From Protula sp. h YS-2021 (taxonomy: Eukaryota > Annelida > Polychaeta > Sabellida > Serpulidae): a DNA stretch of 64,000 nucleotides. The notes beneath the pieces are model-generated. The model was not told where the DNA came from, did not search any database, and was given only the letters and a program-made list of their open reading frames with translations. Shown one piece after another: positions 39,162 to 50,146 of this stretch. Numbering within the stretch: position 1 is the stretch's first letter; every line of letters begins with the position of its first letter. A program made the position numbers and the translations under genes. The stretch is from positions 82,081,214 to 82,145,213 of the forward strand of contig OX457027.1 of the NCBI GenBank assembly GCA_949752745.1. The letters are read 5' to 3'.

Positions 39162-40136
39162 TCAGGACTTTAGGGCACGAGTCGTGGTGATGTGTTCTGT
39201 AGTCACCGGTAAATGGTTTATCGTACAGACCTTCTGTATTGTCATGGCGTTGCCATCTTCTAGTCCCAGTGTCATATCCAGTTCTCGTCCCTTGTATCCC
39301 ATACTTTGGCCAGTAACGCTGTTGACATGAAAGCTCACCGGTCGGGAGGCAACGGTAAGACTGACGGCAAGTTTGTTGGTGCAGAGGGTCTTCTGTGAAC
39401 CGTTGTCCAGTAAGGCATACGTGTGGTGTACCCTTCCCTCAACCTCTATCGACACTGGGATCACGCCCAGATAGTGTTCCGTTGAACTGCTGGTTGACGA
39501 TATGTTGATCGGTGTGGTCCACTCATGCATCATGGCGTGGTGCTTCAGGTTACATTCCGGTACCTGGCAACCCTTGGTTTGACAGCAGTCCCTGGCGTAC
39601 TGTCTAGGGCGGAAGTAGTTCATGAAACCCCTAATCCTGCGCAGGACCTGCACTCTATCCTTGATGCTCATCCTCTTGAACGCCGAGCATTTCTCAAGGC
39701 GTTCGCATGTGCTACTGCATGCTGGGCAACGTCTCGGAACGGCGTTGGAGCTATCGTGGTTGAATCCGAGCCCCGCTTCGGTGACTGTGGCTGAGGTAGC
39801 CATGGACGTGGCGGTCCTGGTGCGCTGCCTCGAATGACTCCCTTTTGGGTCGTGGGATGACATGGTCGTGGACTCCAGTCTTCTGCTCACGCCTCTTTCG
39901 TGGTAGCTGCTGGCTAGCTCTGCTTCGGTTATCACAAACTGCGCAAGGTCATCAAACATGGGGTCTCTCCCGTGGATTGAGATCTTCAGCGCTTCCCTGG
40001 CCCATTGTTTGTGGGTACTCCTTGGTAGGCAGCTGACTATCTTTAGCATGTTCACCTTGTTGTCCAGGTCATGGTGACAGTTGAGCGCCTTCAGCTTAAT
40101 GCTGACTCCCTGCATTTCTTGCGCCAGGTTGGTCAC
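39162..40136 (-). pseudogene. BEL/Pao gag end and aspartic protease
   Basis: The open frame of 324 codons has a gag-like N-terminal part (LPRSTHKQWAREALKI), a Cys/His region (CPACSSTCERLEKCSAF; CCQTKGCQVPECNLKHHAMMH) of zinc-knuckle type, and an aspartic protease start (HTYALLDNGSQKTLC) in which the usual D-x-G is D-N-G-S. It ends where the reverse transcriptase should follow, at the internal deletion. Confidence 0.75.
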
Positions 40137-40206
40137 TGCGTCGGCGTCGTGTGCCTTGATGATTGGTCCCTTCGTCAGACCGTCGAGTCACTGCTCTGTG
40201 GTGCGG

Positions 40207-41031
40207 TCACACTTCCCATAGAACTGGTGTAGAATCCCTTGCAATCTTGTATCCCTCTGCGGCATCGCGGATCAGCACATAGTCCTCCACCAGCTCTTTA
40301 GGTCTCCCTTCGGGTGTCATGATGACGCAAAACAGCCTATCCTTCGGTTGGCTCACGACGCTTTCCACGACGGTCTGAAACCTGTTGATGTAGCTGGCGT
40401 ATTTGGCTTGCTTGCCTGTGAAGCGCACCGGGTCGGCGCTCTCGATGCAGTGGCTGGCTTCAGGTCAGGTTGGCTGTGTGCTGTAGTGGCTCGGCACCGC
40501 TGAACTTATGGTAGCTGGTTGTGCCATTTCACTTCGTAGCGCTTCGAGCTTCCCCCGCATCTTTTCGGTCTTCAGGCGCTCTATCTCAAGGGCAATTTGC
40601 TGCGTTTCGCGGAGCGCCTTCTCCAACTCGGCTGTGGGATCTCGTGTCAGGTCCGCCGCCTTAGCTCCGTGGTTTCCATCGCTGCTGCTTGGCTGCGGAT
40701 TATCACCAGGAGCCGCCTCATTAGTATCGTCATGTCCCTCTTCCTCATCGGTGGCCGGCTCCTGAATTGCCGCATAGTGGTCCTCGGCGTCCTTCTCCCT
40801 CTGTGCATATACTTCTAGGCTTGCCATGGCTGCTGTCCGGACTGCCTCGTCGTCTGACTCCCTCAGGTCGTCCTGCTGCTGCTGATGTTCGGCCACCAGC
40901 GCCCGCACCCTCTGGAGACTGCTTCCGGCCTTGGCTTCATCGCCCCTTCTGAAGTGGGCGAGCACGGCGTTGGCTGCTCTCTCCAGTGAAGTCTCAGTCT
41001 TGGATTTAGTCTTGGCTGCTGCCTCCGCCAT
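40207..41031 (-). pseudogene. BEL/Pao gag N-terminal part
   Basis: From ATG 41031 the frame encodes an Ala/Glu/Gln-rich coiled-coil protein (MAEAAAKTKSK...; ELEKALRETQQIALEIERLK), which ends near 40465. It continues after a break as FTGKQAKYASYINRFQTVVE to about 40207. The make-up fits gag of BEL/Pao elements. At least one frameshift separates it from the protease frame. Confidence 0.65.
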
Positions 41032-41087
41032 CTCCTCCAAAACTTGCACTGATACTCAATACTAAATAGAGCGAGCTGGGTAGGTTC

Positions 41088-41891
41088 CGATGCTCAACTC
41101 AAAAAGTTTTCTGACTAAAATCAACACAAGAGACCCACAAAAATGCTACAATTTAACCCTCATGCGTACTAGTAGCATGAGAGAAAATACCAGATATTGC
41201 CGTCTTCCAATCTACAAGTCTGAAATACTGTTAACTATTCCGTAGACTCCTATGAAATTTACAGTTAGCACTTGAATTCTGGTTATTTTCACAATAACTT
41301 AACAATATTCTGCTATCGTTGTTATCCGCTGTGAAGTTCACAAGTGAATTCAAATCTGTTGGTGATTCGTCGTAGAGTATAAATCCTTATGACTTCAAGT
41401 TGTACTGATTTTTACACCGAAATGAGCTTCGGATTGACAGGAGTAATTTGGTTCTAGAACGTAATTGGCTAAGGTTAACAAGGAAGGCATATCACCCGCC
41501 CTGACTGAGCGGGCCATATCAATCGCAACAGCGGAGATGTCGTGCGACGCTGGCACTAACTGCAATCAAGGGGCTGAGTGAATAAGCGATGTTAGGATTA
41601 GCGAACTTGATCCTAACTTGATCCTAACATTGGGGATGTCGTGCGCCGCTGCCACTAATTGCAGTAGAGTCAAGTGTTAACCCCGATAACATCAATGCAA
41701 TTGACTTTCGATTTTAAAAATACAGGAAATGATTAAAACTTAATTATAGCCCGAGATTAAATTGTAAAGCAATTTTAAAAAGCACATTGCAAAGAGCATG
41801 CTCTAATGAAATACAAAGTTACCAAACTCGATATGAACAGTTCGAGAAAGAATTCGTATAGTTCGTGGCGCGGAACTTGGTAGATCTAACA
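41088..41891 (-). repeat. BEL/Pao 5' LTR
   Basis: Paired with 37589-38337. It includes an extra block around 41567-41660 with the duplicated phrase ACTTGATCCTAAC. Ends are approximate. Confidence 0.7.
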
Positions 41892-42100
41892 CAGATTGCG
41901 TTCACCATCAACCCAATCCAACGCATCGACTTACTCGAATGTTACCGTGTCGAGCAGGCTTTGAGCACAGTTGATATAAATTACTATCCTGAATTACCTT
42001 GAGACAGGCGCTCTGTCGTCCCTTCACATTTAACAGAAGGTATTCTCAAACTTCGGTAGAAAGGAATCTGCAGTTATAGCTGCACATCTTTCATATTTAT
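41892..42100 (-). pseudogene. Old HEXXH-gene copy D, partial
   Basis: Directly after the right LTR of the BEL/Pao element the unit resumes with AGATTGCGTTCACCATCAACCC. The coding region has deletions: between the CEGTTERLS segment and the N-terminal part most of the centre is gone. Non-coding flank follows to about 42600. Confidence 0.6.
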
Positions 42101-42612
42101 ACTTGCGTATTATCCCCATTTTTCTTTAGAAGCCAAGGGCGGCGAGAAAATCTCGTTAAGTTAAGTTAAGTTTACTTGGTGGTATCTCTAAATGCGATGA
42201 TGTTTTATGTTAACATAAGAATTCATAGGTAGTTATGGAATACAGTAGCTTCATATCTCAGGCTTAAGTGTCAGTGAATAAATTTTCCAATTAAAAGTAG
42301 AATTACCTTTAAGTGTTTTCATTGTATTAGCGGTGTCGAGAATAAGATGTCGAAGCATCAAGATGTATTATCTTCTAAATGCATGTTATTTTTTATTTAT
42401 TCACTTATAAATTAAATCTTTTGAAATGGCCACTGCTTAATGAAGAAGAAATAGAAAAGACATTTATAAAATACAACATGGTCCCAAAAATCTGTAGCAT
42501 TTCTTTTACAAAAATGAAAGCATATTTAACAAATTTTACATCCTCATCGTCACTTAATCATTTCAATGGACCTTCGTGGATTCTGTCATGCATTCTACAC
42601 TGATAACGGCGT

Positions 42613-43085
42613 CTGTATTTTAAAAACAGTTTGCGTTCACTATCAACCCAATCCAACGCATGGGCTCACTCGCGCATAACCGTGTCGAGCAGGCTTTGAA
42701 CTCAGTTGATATCAATGATATAAATTACTATCCTGAACTTACCTTGAGACAGGCGCTCTGTCGTCCCTTCACATTTAACAGAAGGTATTGACGGATCATT
42801 CAATATCCTAAGCAATACCTCAAAGTTATAACCCACTTTATCTGAAAAGGACTTCTTCATAGGCGCTGTCTCTTCGGCAATCAGACATTTCAAGTTCAAA
42901 GATACGGACCTCCACTTGCTCTGTGTTATCCTCCTTATAAAATAGCAGGGGATTTACTCTCTGCGGTTATTTGTACGTTTGCCGAAACATGCGATATCCT
43001 TCAGGGCGCGTGGCTTTGCTTCCTTCTCAAACTTCAGCACGAAGGACTCGGCAGTTATATCTTCACACTTTTCTCTCCTAATTAT
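42613..43085 (-). pseudogene. Old HEXXH-gene copy E
   Basis: The - strand encodes an N-terminal region, then MNLKCLIAEETAPMKKSFSD and KVGYNFEVLLRILNDPSIPS, then a TGA at the Trp of HEWAH (MRE-stop-AHALD). The shared TGA in B, C and E shows that these copies come from one already broken ancestor. Flank continues to about 43610. Confidence 0.65.
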
Positions 43086-43659
43086 ACTGCCCTGTTATCT
43101 CCATTTTTCTCTACTCTGGTCAAAATAAGCCGAGAATCTAAGTGCGGCGAGAAAATCTCGTGAAGTTAAGTTTACCTGGTGATATCTCTAAATGAGATGA
43201 TGTTTTATGTTAACATGAGAATTTATAGTAGTAATGGAATAGAGTAGCTTCATACCTCAGTCATGGGTGTCAGTGCATCAATTTTCCAATTAAAGATATA
43301 ATTAATTTTTAATGTATTCGTTGTATTAGTGGTATAAGAGATAGAAAGATAAAACGTATCATCTTTTAAATGCATGTTATGTTTTATTTGTTTACTTATA
43401 GATTATATCTTTTAAAATGTTCAGTGTTTAATCAAGAAGAAATAGAAAGGACCATAATAAAATAGAAAATGCTCCTGAATTCCTATATTATTTGTTCTAC
43501 AAAAATGAAAGCATATTTAGCAAAGATTTACATCATCATCGGCATTTTTGCAGTCACTTAATCATTTCAGTGGAACTTTGTTAATTCTATCATGCATTCT
43601 ACACTGGTCATATAACAGATGACAAATAATTTCTTTCACTCAATTGCCCGCCAGATCTC

Positions 43660-43835
43660 ACCCCTTAACTCACTCGCAGTTGGTCACAATTACTTGCTAC
43701 CTATACGCTGTTAGATCTAATTAATAAGCATCAGTAATTTTACCATCTCTTTTGCAATTTGTCACAATTACTTAATATACATGCGCTGCTGCAGCCAATT
43801 CATAAGCCTCAGTAAAATTTACTACATGTTTGGGC
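43660..43835. repeat. Imperfect tandem duplication, about 100-bp units
   Basis: GTTGGTCACAATTACTTGCTAC...GCTGTTAGATCTAATTAATAAGCATCAGTAATTTTA is followed by a diverged copy, ATTTGTCACAATTACTTAATAT...CAATTCATAAGCCTCAGTAAAATTTA. Nothing coding is seen. Confidence 0.55.
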
Positions 43836-44012
43836 CATCAGTTTTCTTCGTGACTCAACACGTATAACATCATGGTTCATGACGAAAGTTTTGGTCATTC
43901 AGCAATTTGCAAGCAAAGAGTCAACATGGCAAAAGTCAATACATAATCTGAAAAGTAAATTTTCTCAACATCATTGTGGGTAGTTAGTCAAAAAGTAGGA
44001 CCAAAATGTCTT

Positions 44013-44480
44013 CTACACAAAACTGTAATTCTCAGATGAGTCATTCGGTGATCGTAATTCAGATTTTTCGCGCTCGCCTTTTTTCCCGCTATGCAAGAGA
44101 ATAGCAAGAACTGTAAATATTTCGGTAATAGTGAAGGTAATCTTTATCCATAATTTGACATCATCATACTTTTTCTGAATTTCTGCGCGTAGAATGATAG
44201 AAGAATTTTCAGAGTCGTGGCCAATGTAAAATACGTGGTTATTACAGTGTTTGAGAATTTCCGTGCATGGAAAAAAGTGGTTATCCTGAAATGTTAAAAA
44301 CTCGAATCTAGGCCACTTTTCTTCATCCAAAATTGGAAGTGATATCCGCTGGGTATCTTTTATATCTTAAAAAAATATATTTTCTCGTATTGATGAATTT
44401 CTCTTTGGAAATTCTACCAGGTGGCTACATTGTAGCGTAACCATGGTCGAGCAAGTGCATCCTTCCACGTCACAAGTCGA
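44013..44480 (-). pseudogene. Short LRR membrane protein, member 1, one in-frame stop
   Basis: On the - strand the frame begins with an LRR N-terminal cap (CDVEGCTCSTMVTLQCSHL, VEFP). TAA at 44367-44369 interrupts where a Leu is expected before DIKDTQRISLPILDEEKWP. It continues FEFLTFQDNHFFPCTEILKH, a C-terminal cap-like segment, then a hydrophobic helix (LWIKITFTITEIFTVLAILL) and a charged tail of about 25 residues. The layout (cap, one repeat, cap, membrane helix) matches the gene at 45894-46613 despite low identity. An intron hiding the stop is possible: ATACCCAG is a weak acceptor at 44352. Confidence 0.5.
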
Positions 44481-44834
44481 AATCAACGAAACGCACAGTG
44501 TATAGTGAATATGATAAATTGAATTTCTATGCTGCCACTTGATAGCAAACTTTTAATTTGATCCTAAATTTTATGTCCTGTATAAAAACAAGTGCTGAAA
44601 AATCAGTTTAAAAGAGATCCGTTTTTATTTAAAATCCGCTATGTATTATGTATCAAAAATTTTAGAGCAGCCAGTATTTCTTTCCTTAGCTGTTCAAGAT
44701 GTTTACACATGGTTTAGCATGAAATTGAAGAAGAGAACTCCCCACCACCCTACCCTACCTTAGCAGAACCCCCCACCCCCTACCCTAATAAAACTTGGGT
44801 CGTCAGACTAGCATAATTTAGCACGTATGTTAAT

Positions 44835-45005
44835 GGTTTTTAAGCACCAATGTTACATCATTTTTTGAGGTTATCCTTTCATGAATGATACGGAGGTTGA
44901 TTTCTTGTGAGTGCATACTTGGTTTTTTGAGCATCAATGTCACATAATGAATTGTGGTGATCCTTTTGTGAATGATACGGAACTTGATTTCATGTGAGTG
45001 GATAA
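44835..45005. repeat. Imperfect tandem duplication, about 85-bp units
   Basis: GCACCAATGTTACATCATTTTTTGAGGTTATCCTTTCATGAATGATACGGAGGTTGATTTC recurs as GCATCAATGTCACATAATGAATTGTGGTGATCCTTTTGTGAATGATACGGAACTTGATTTC in part; described by position, it is non-coding. Confidence 0.6.
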
Positions 45006-45820
45006 TGAAATAATTATCTCATGACCACACTACGGAGTTGGTTTGAATAATAACAACGGACTTGAGAGAGTCCAACAATACCTTTTTCTTTATTCAGTAT
45101 AACAATATATCACCATAAAATTGGATAACACATACACGGGCGAGAACATTATATGTAAAAAAGTCGTCTTTTGTCTAATTAAAACCATTTCACTTTTTTG
45201 TCTTTATTAGATAACTGTCCCAATCGAAGCTCCTCCCTGCGCACTTAATGACCGGCTTTCTCCTTTTCCTACACTTTCTTTTGAGCTTTCATCACATACA
45301 CGGAAATTTCATCACATATATATACATACACCGACATTAACCTTTACCTTGTAATTACTTTGTAGTCTTTATTTATATGTTAACCAATCTTTTACCTAGA
45401 CAAACGCCGTAACTTCTTAGCAAACAAAAACCAATGGAGAGAATTAAATCGTACACATGCTAGCAATGTTTCCTCATTCGAGGAGACTTTAACACAGCCC
45501 ACTCGTTACTCCATAACAACACCTCAGGGGCTTCCCCGCTTTCAGTAGCACTCATTATGCACGCGTTAGTCACTGATTGTCTAGAGCATCTCACAGTAAC
45601 TTTTTTTGTGCATGGATTAGACACCAGCTGGCTAGAGCATCGTGGTCATGGCAGACTTTTGAAAACAGGACAACACGGAGTATAATCCTGGTAAAAAGAT
45701 AGGTGTAAACAAGTTAAACAAAGACATACTCATAGTCACGTGAAATCTACAAGCGTCACCCAAGCAGCATTCTCCAACTAAAACGAGGAAAAAAAGGTCA
45801 CATTACAAGATATATAGCGG
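45006..45820. other. Intergenic stretch, nothing recognised
   Basis: It is AT-rich. No open frame with domain marks and no tandem repeat were found. The last part leads into the upstream region of the LRR gene. Confidence 0.5.
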
Positions 45821-45893
45821 AATATCAATCATATATTGGATATTAATATCAATTATTGCGTTAACATTAGTGAATGGTCGGTGTCTGAATTAG

Positions 45894-46613
45894 AGGAAAT
45901 GTAACTGTGTGTCAAATGCTATCGTATGTCGAGAATTGGGGAAAATACCCCAGTTACCAGAGCATTGTAAACATGAATTCAACGAGCTGGACCTGCGTGC
46001 ATCCTATATATCTGGAGTAAACGTTCTGCTTCCACTTAACTCGTGGAGAGTGAATGTCGTTGATGTGAGAGACCAACCCATACCCTTTAACTGTTCTGGC
46101 ATAGAAAATCTCCACTTTACACTAATTTCGGATTGTCGTAAAAATGCGATCACGCGCTTTTCAACGGCACGTGATCATATTATAACGGATGGGGAAGATT
46201 GCGCGGACATGTCCACAATGGACAATTTTTACACTGCTGATGAGCATCTGACGGAATCCACGGAAACGGACACCCCGCACCCGAAACCTTTTCCCGTAAA
46301 TATTACGCGACGGCAAACAATTCAAACTTCGACCATCTTATCGGGAACAATGTCCACGCTTTCTACTCCCGCAACCCTGGCACCAACAGAAACTTCGAAC
46401 TCTGACGACAGTCGCTTCTCGCTTTACATTTTTGGAATAGTAATTTTTGGACTCGCGGTCATCATTTTGCTTATGTACATTTTAGTTGAGAAGATTTTCA
46501 ATGGAATTTGCTCGTGTTTGAGAAAACTCATGTGCTATTGTTGCCCGAAGAATAAAAAACACAAGAGGAAAAACAGTGATGATTTCGACGATGCGGGGGT
46601 GTTGGCAGCCTAA
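45894..46613 (+). CDS. Short LRR type I membrane protein, member 2
   Basis: From 45894 (after TAG, a possible AG acceptor) the frame reads RKCNCVSNAIVCRELGKIPQ, an LRR N-terminal cap, then FNELDLRASYISGVNVL (one LRR), WRVNVVDVRDQPIPFNC (C-terminal cap-like), a Ser/Thr-rich stalk, a membrane helix (SLYIFGIVIFGLAVIILLMY) and a Cys-rich basic tail (CSCLRKLMCYCC) that could be palmitoylated. Upstream and in the same frame lies a signal-peptide-like stretch (45822-45890) ending in that TAG; no ATG precedes it. So the first exon lies elsewhere, or start and residue 24 are mutated. It is a cell-surface protein by layout; ligand unknown. Confidence 0.6.
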   Translation, partial: RKCNCVSNAIVCRELGKIPQLPEHCKHEFNELDLRASYISGVNVLLPLNSWRVNVVDVRDQPIPFNCSGIENLHFTLISDCRKNAITRFSTARDHIITDGEDCADMSTMDNFYTADEHLTESTETDTPHPKPFPVNITRRQTIQTSTILSGTMSTLSTPATLAPTETSNSDDSRFSLYIFGIVIFGLAVIILLMYILVEKIFNGICSCLRKLMCYCCPKNKKHKRKNSDDFDDAGVLAA

Positions 46614-46789
46614 CACTTTTCGATTCCTCTAACTATCGCGTTATTACTTTATATCCAGTCATTCACGAACACCAGTGCTAGGTAAGCAACAAAATCAAAT
46701 AATGCAGAACAAAGTACGCTACTTACTTCTCCTCAACTTTTTGTCTCTGTGATAAATATATTTCCGAAGATACACATCAGCTCCCTGCA

Positions 46790-46795
46790 AATAAA
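46790..46795 (+). terminator. Polyadenylation signal of the LRR membrane-protein gene
   Basis: AATAAA in CTGCAAATAAAGATTT, about 180 bp past the stop codon. Confidence 0.5.
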
Positions 46796-46896
46796 GATTT
46801 AAAATTTTCTTTTCCACACTGTCTCATCACTCATATGCAAATTCGCTCACCATGAATTCAGAATGTGATAAAATTGAATAAATCAGTGGAACATAA

Positions 46897-48300
46897 CCTA
46901 ACATGTTGTATAGAGCTCTAATTAGATCCAAGTTAGATTACGGCTCGGCTGTATATGGTTCAGCGAGACCGTATTGCCTTAAAATGCTTGATCCTATACA
47001 AGATCAAGCTTTGAGATTATGTTTGGGAGCTTTTAGAACGTCACCAATGGAGAGTTTGAGAGTTGAAGGTATTGAACCGTCATTGTATCACCGTAGAATT
47101 AAGCTTTCAATGCAATGTGCAATAAAACTGTATTCTAATAGCGAAAATCCCACACGTGAAATTGTATCTGCACCAAGTTATGGCGACCTGTTTGAAAATA
47201 GACCAAATACTACACCCACGTTTGGACGTCGAGTAAAGCCACATTTAGAAAGTGCTAACATCAAAATGGAGTGTGTTGCGGAGTATACAGTTTCTTAGAT
47301 ACCATCTTGGATTTTAAAAATAGCAACATTTTTGACAAATTTGACTAATGATAAGAAATCAGAGACATATCCTTGGATTTTTAAAAACAAGTTTTTGGAA
47401 ATTAAATCATCTTTCAAAGATTATACACAAATATACACTGTTGGATCAAAATTGGGCGAAAAAGCAGGTGCTGCAGTTGTTACAGGCAATCGTACTTTTA
47501 AAAAGAGACTACCAGATTATTCATCGATATTCACGGCAGAACTTCGAGCAGTGCATATGGCCTTTTTGTACATCAAGATTAGTCAAAAAACAAAATTTAT
47601 AATATTCATGGATTCCAAATCTGTTATTGATGCGATGAAAAAATCGTGACACTGACAACCCAATTATACAGATTCTTTTAGAAATGTGTTGACGTATAAA
47701 TAAATATATTGTTATGTGTTGGATACCTAGTCATATTGGTATAAAGGGCAATGAAAAGGCTGATAAAGCAGCCAAATAAGCGTTACAGTTACCAATAACA
47801 CCATTCTTTATTCCTTACTCGGATTTTATACCAAATATAAATTTCTATATAAGAAAGTGTTGGCAAGAAGAATGGGATAACGGAGTCAATAATAAATTAA
47901 ATAGGATTCAACCGCTGGTCGGTAAACAACAGAGCTGTTTGGAAAATGTTAAAACTGATAGCATTATTCGTAGAGCAAGAATTGGGCATACATATATTAC
48001 ACACAGTTATTTACTAAAAGGAGAAGAAGCACCAGTATGTATACGATGTCAGGAACCTTTGACAGTGAAACATTTTACTCGACTGTATTGATTTTAGTTT
48101 TACAAGGAATCAATATTTTAATGTGGAGTCGCTGGCGACACCTTTTTCCACTGTAGAAAGTAGTAAAATTATTGAATTTTTTAAGGAAATTAATTTGTTT
48201 GATAAATTTTAAATGGCATGAGAATATAGAAATGGCTTAGACACAGTATGGCCTACATAGGCTGGAAGGTGTCATTAAACAAATTACTTACTTACTTAAT
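46897..48300 (+). mobile_element. 5'-truncated I/Jockey-type non-LTR retrotransposon with RNase H
   Basis: The + strand holds the end of a reverse transcriptase (LIRSKLDYGSAVYGSARPYC, LGAFRTSPMESLRVEGIEPS), then an RNase H domain (YTVGSKLGEKAGAAVV, SSIFTAELRAVHMAF, IFMDSKSVIDAM and, after a break, WIPSHIGIKGNEKADKAA), then RARIGHTYITHSYLLKGEEA. Stops lie at 47296-47298, near 47647 and later. The 3' end GCCTACATAGGCTGGAAGGTGTCATTAAACAA is followed by a (TTAC)n tail. The 5' part, including the RT catalytic core, is absent. The RNase H places it in an I-like clade. Confidence 0.85.
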
Positions 48301-48303
48301 TAC

Positions 48304-48995
48304 TCAGTGGAACATAAGTGAGTAAATGAGTATATTTACCGTTTCAGCCACGTGCAGCGATGTCCGGACATCCTCCCCTGACATTATCGTCAAAACACGC
48401 ATTTTGTGCTGCATTTTCATGGATGAACAAAGATAAATTAGTGACTTATTAATCTGCCTCCACCTGTCGCTGTCAGGGGTTATAATGGGTCCGTATACGC
48501 GGCCCAAATGAGGACGTCCGTATTTTAAAAATAGTTTGTGCCCACCATCAACAAAATCCAACGCATGAGCCCACTCGTGTATAACCGTGTCGAGCAGGCT
48601 TTGAGCGGAGATCATATCATTCATATAAACTACTATTCTGAAATTACATCGAGACAGGCGCTCTGTCGTCCCTTCACATTGAATTGAAGGTATTGTCGGA
48701 TCATTCAATATCCTAAGCAATACTCTGAAAAGGACGACACCATCAGCGCTGTCTCCTCAGCAACCAGACATTTCAAGTTTAAAGATATGGATCTCCACTT
48801 CAAAAGCTTGTTCTGTGTCATCCCCCTCTCTATAAAATCGCAGGGGATTAACTCTCCACGGTTATTTGTGGGCTTTGCCGAAAATGCTATATCCTGCAGA
48901 GCGCGTGGCTCTGCGTCCTTCTCAAACTGCAGGAAGAAAGACTCTGCAGTGATAGCGGCACATTTTCCAAAATTATACTGGCGTGTAATTTCCAT
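48304..48995 (-). pseudogene. HEXXH-motif gene, array unit 1
   Basis: ATG 48995 opens an N-terminal frame (MEITRQYNFGKCAAITAESF) of 96 codons that ends at SFSEYCLGY. Compared with the old copies, 22 bp are missing near 48725, which shifts the frame. In the next frame the protein continues LRILNDPTIPSIQCEGTTER, SAQSLLDTVIHEWAHALDFV and PDSDRWRQINKSL to a stop at 48304. HEWAH is an HEXXH zinc-protease motif, followed by a D-rich loop. A later DRWRQIN recalls the helix of SprT-like proteins, but this link is weak. Whether an intron removes the shift is unknown. Confidence 0.6.
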
Positions 48996-49221
48996 TTTAT
49001 TTAATCTAGCGAAAATTAGTCGTGAAACTAAGAGCGCGAGAAAAATCTTGTGAAGTTCGGTTTAACTGGTTATATCTCTAAATGAGATGTTGTCTTATGT
49101 TAACATGAGAATTTATAGCAGTATTGGAGTAGAGTAGCTTCATATCTCAGGAATAGGTGACAGTGAATTAATTTTCCAATTAAAGGTAGAATTAAGTTTG
49201 GGTGTTTTTATTGCGCTAGTA

Positions 49222-49290
49222 GTGGTTTAGACACAGTATGCCCTACATAGGCTGGAAGGTGTCATTAAACAAATTACTTACTTACATAAT
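49222..49290 (+). mobile_element. Non-LTR retrotransposon 3' tail inside each array unit
   Basis: GTTTAGACACAGTATGCCCTACATAGGCTGGAAGGTGTCA and ATTAAACAAATTACTTACTTAC match the end of the element at 46897-48300 (GCTTAGACACAGTATGGCC...). It is repeated in every unit at the same place. Only about 70 bp of the element is present. Confidence 0.75.
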
Positions 49291-50146
49291 TACTTACCTT
49301 AATGCTTCATATATAACTTAAGACCAAAGATTGAGTTTCTTATGTTAATCTGTATCACAATGGTCAGAACGGATACATATTTTACTATGTTAGCATCTGT
49401 TGCGGCTCCGCTAAAGCTCGATGACACACGACCAGTAAACTATTTCAAGTTTATTTACCGTTTCATGGTTTAGAGTACACCACTACCAAGTCAGACTGCA
49501 ACCGTCCCATGATAGAGATGATTAAAATACCCAACATGTGACGTCATACGTTATGATTTTTAAATACAAAAAAATCAGTTATTCAAACAGAACTATCAAA
49601 AGCAGCTTGCGAAAGTAAGGTATCACAATAAATCTTAAATGACCCAATAAACAATGTGATAACAGTAAGCAATAATTTAATACAAAAACGTAAAATTTAA
49701 CACTGAATGGAAATAGTTTTGCAACAAAATATTTATTCATCAAAGTGCATAAGCTACATTTTGTTGATAGCAATTGTTTCATTTATGCACATGTTAGTAA
49801 GTGTAAATTTATAATGTATAGATTGCTTAAATTATCTTGAGACAGTCTGTATAACGCGTTGTTTTAAATTTTAGTCAATGTGTGTATTGTTTCAATATTT
49901 TAGTAAACAGAAGTATTGACTGAATAGACAGAATATCTGCAGTATATATATCTCACTTAAAAATATTACTGACTGACCACGAAATACAATTTATAAACCA
50001 CACGTAAGAGGACGGCCTAACCACCCGAGAAATATTGGACTAGTCCTCAGACAGTGTTGTAGTATTGCAATCGCTACATTTATATACCATTCGCCAGCCT
50101 TCCATTAGAATGTGCCATTAAAGAAATTACTTACTTACGTAATTAC

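Larger units (their letters stand above)
37589..41891 (-). mobile_element. BEL/Pao LTR retrotransposon, internally deleted
   Basis: Two similar LTRs (about 37589-38337 and 41088-41891) flank coding remains on the - strand in the order gag, aspartic protease, end of integrase. LTR ends on the + strand are near TGAT...AACA. Reverse transcriptase, RNase H and most of the integrase are missing between about 39015 and 39160. The LTRs differ by many substitutions and by an extra block of about 60 bp on the right, so the insertion is old. I found no matching target duplication. Confidence 0.75.

Noticed and set aside
37589..41891. 5-bp target duplication of the BEL/Pao element
   Set aside because: The bases outside the two estimated LTR ends (GGTTT and CAGAT) do not match. 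The ends are uncertain or the flanks were rearranged.
49579..49782. 67-codon frame repeated in every array unit (- strand)
   Set aside because: It is AT-rich, has no domain marks or homologue in the old units, and is preserved only because the units are young.
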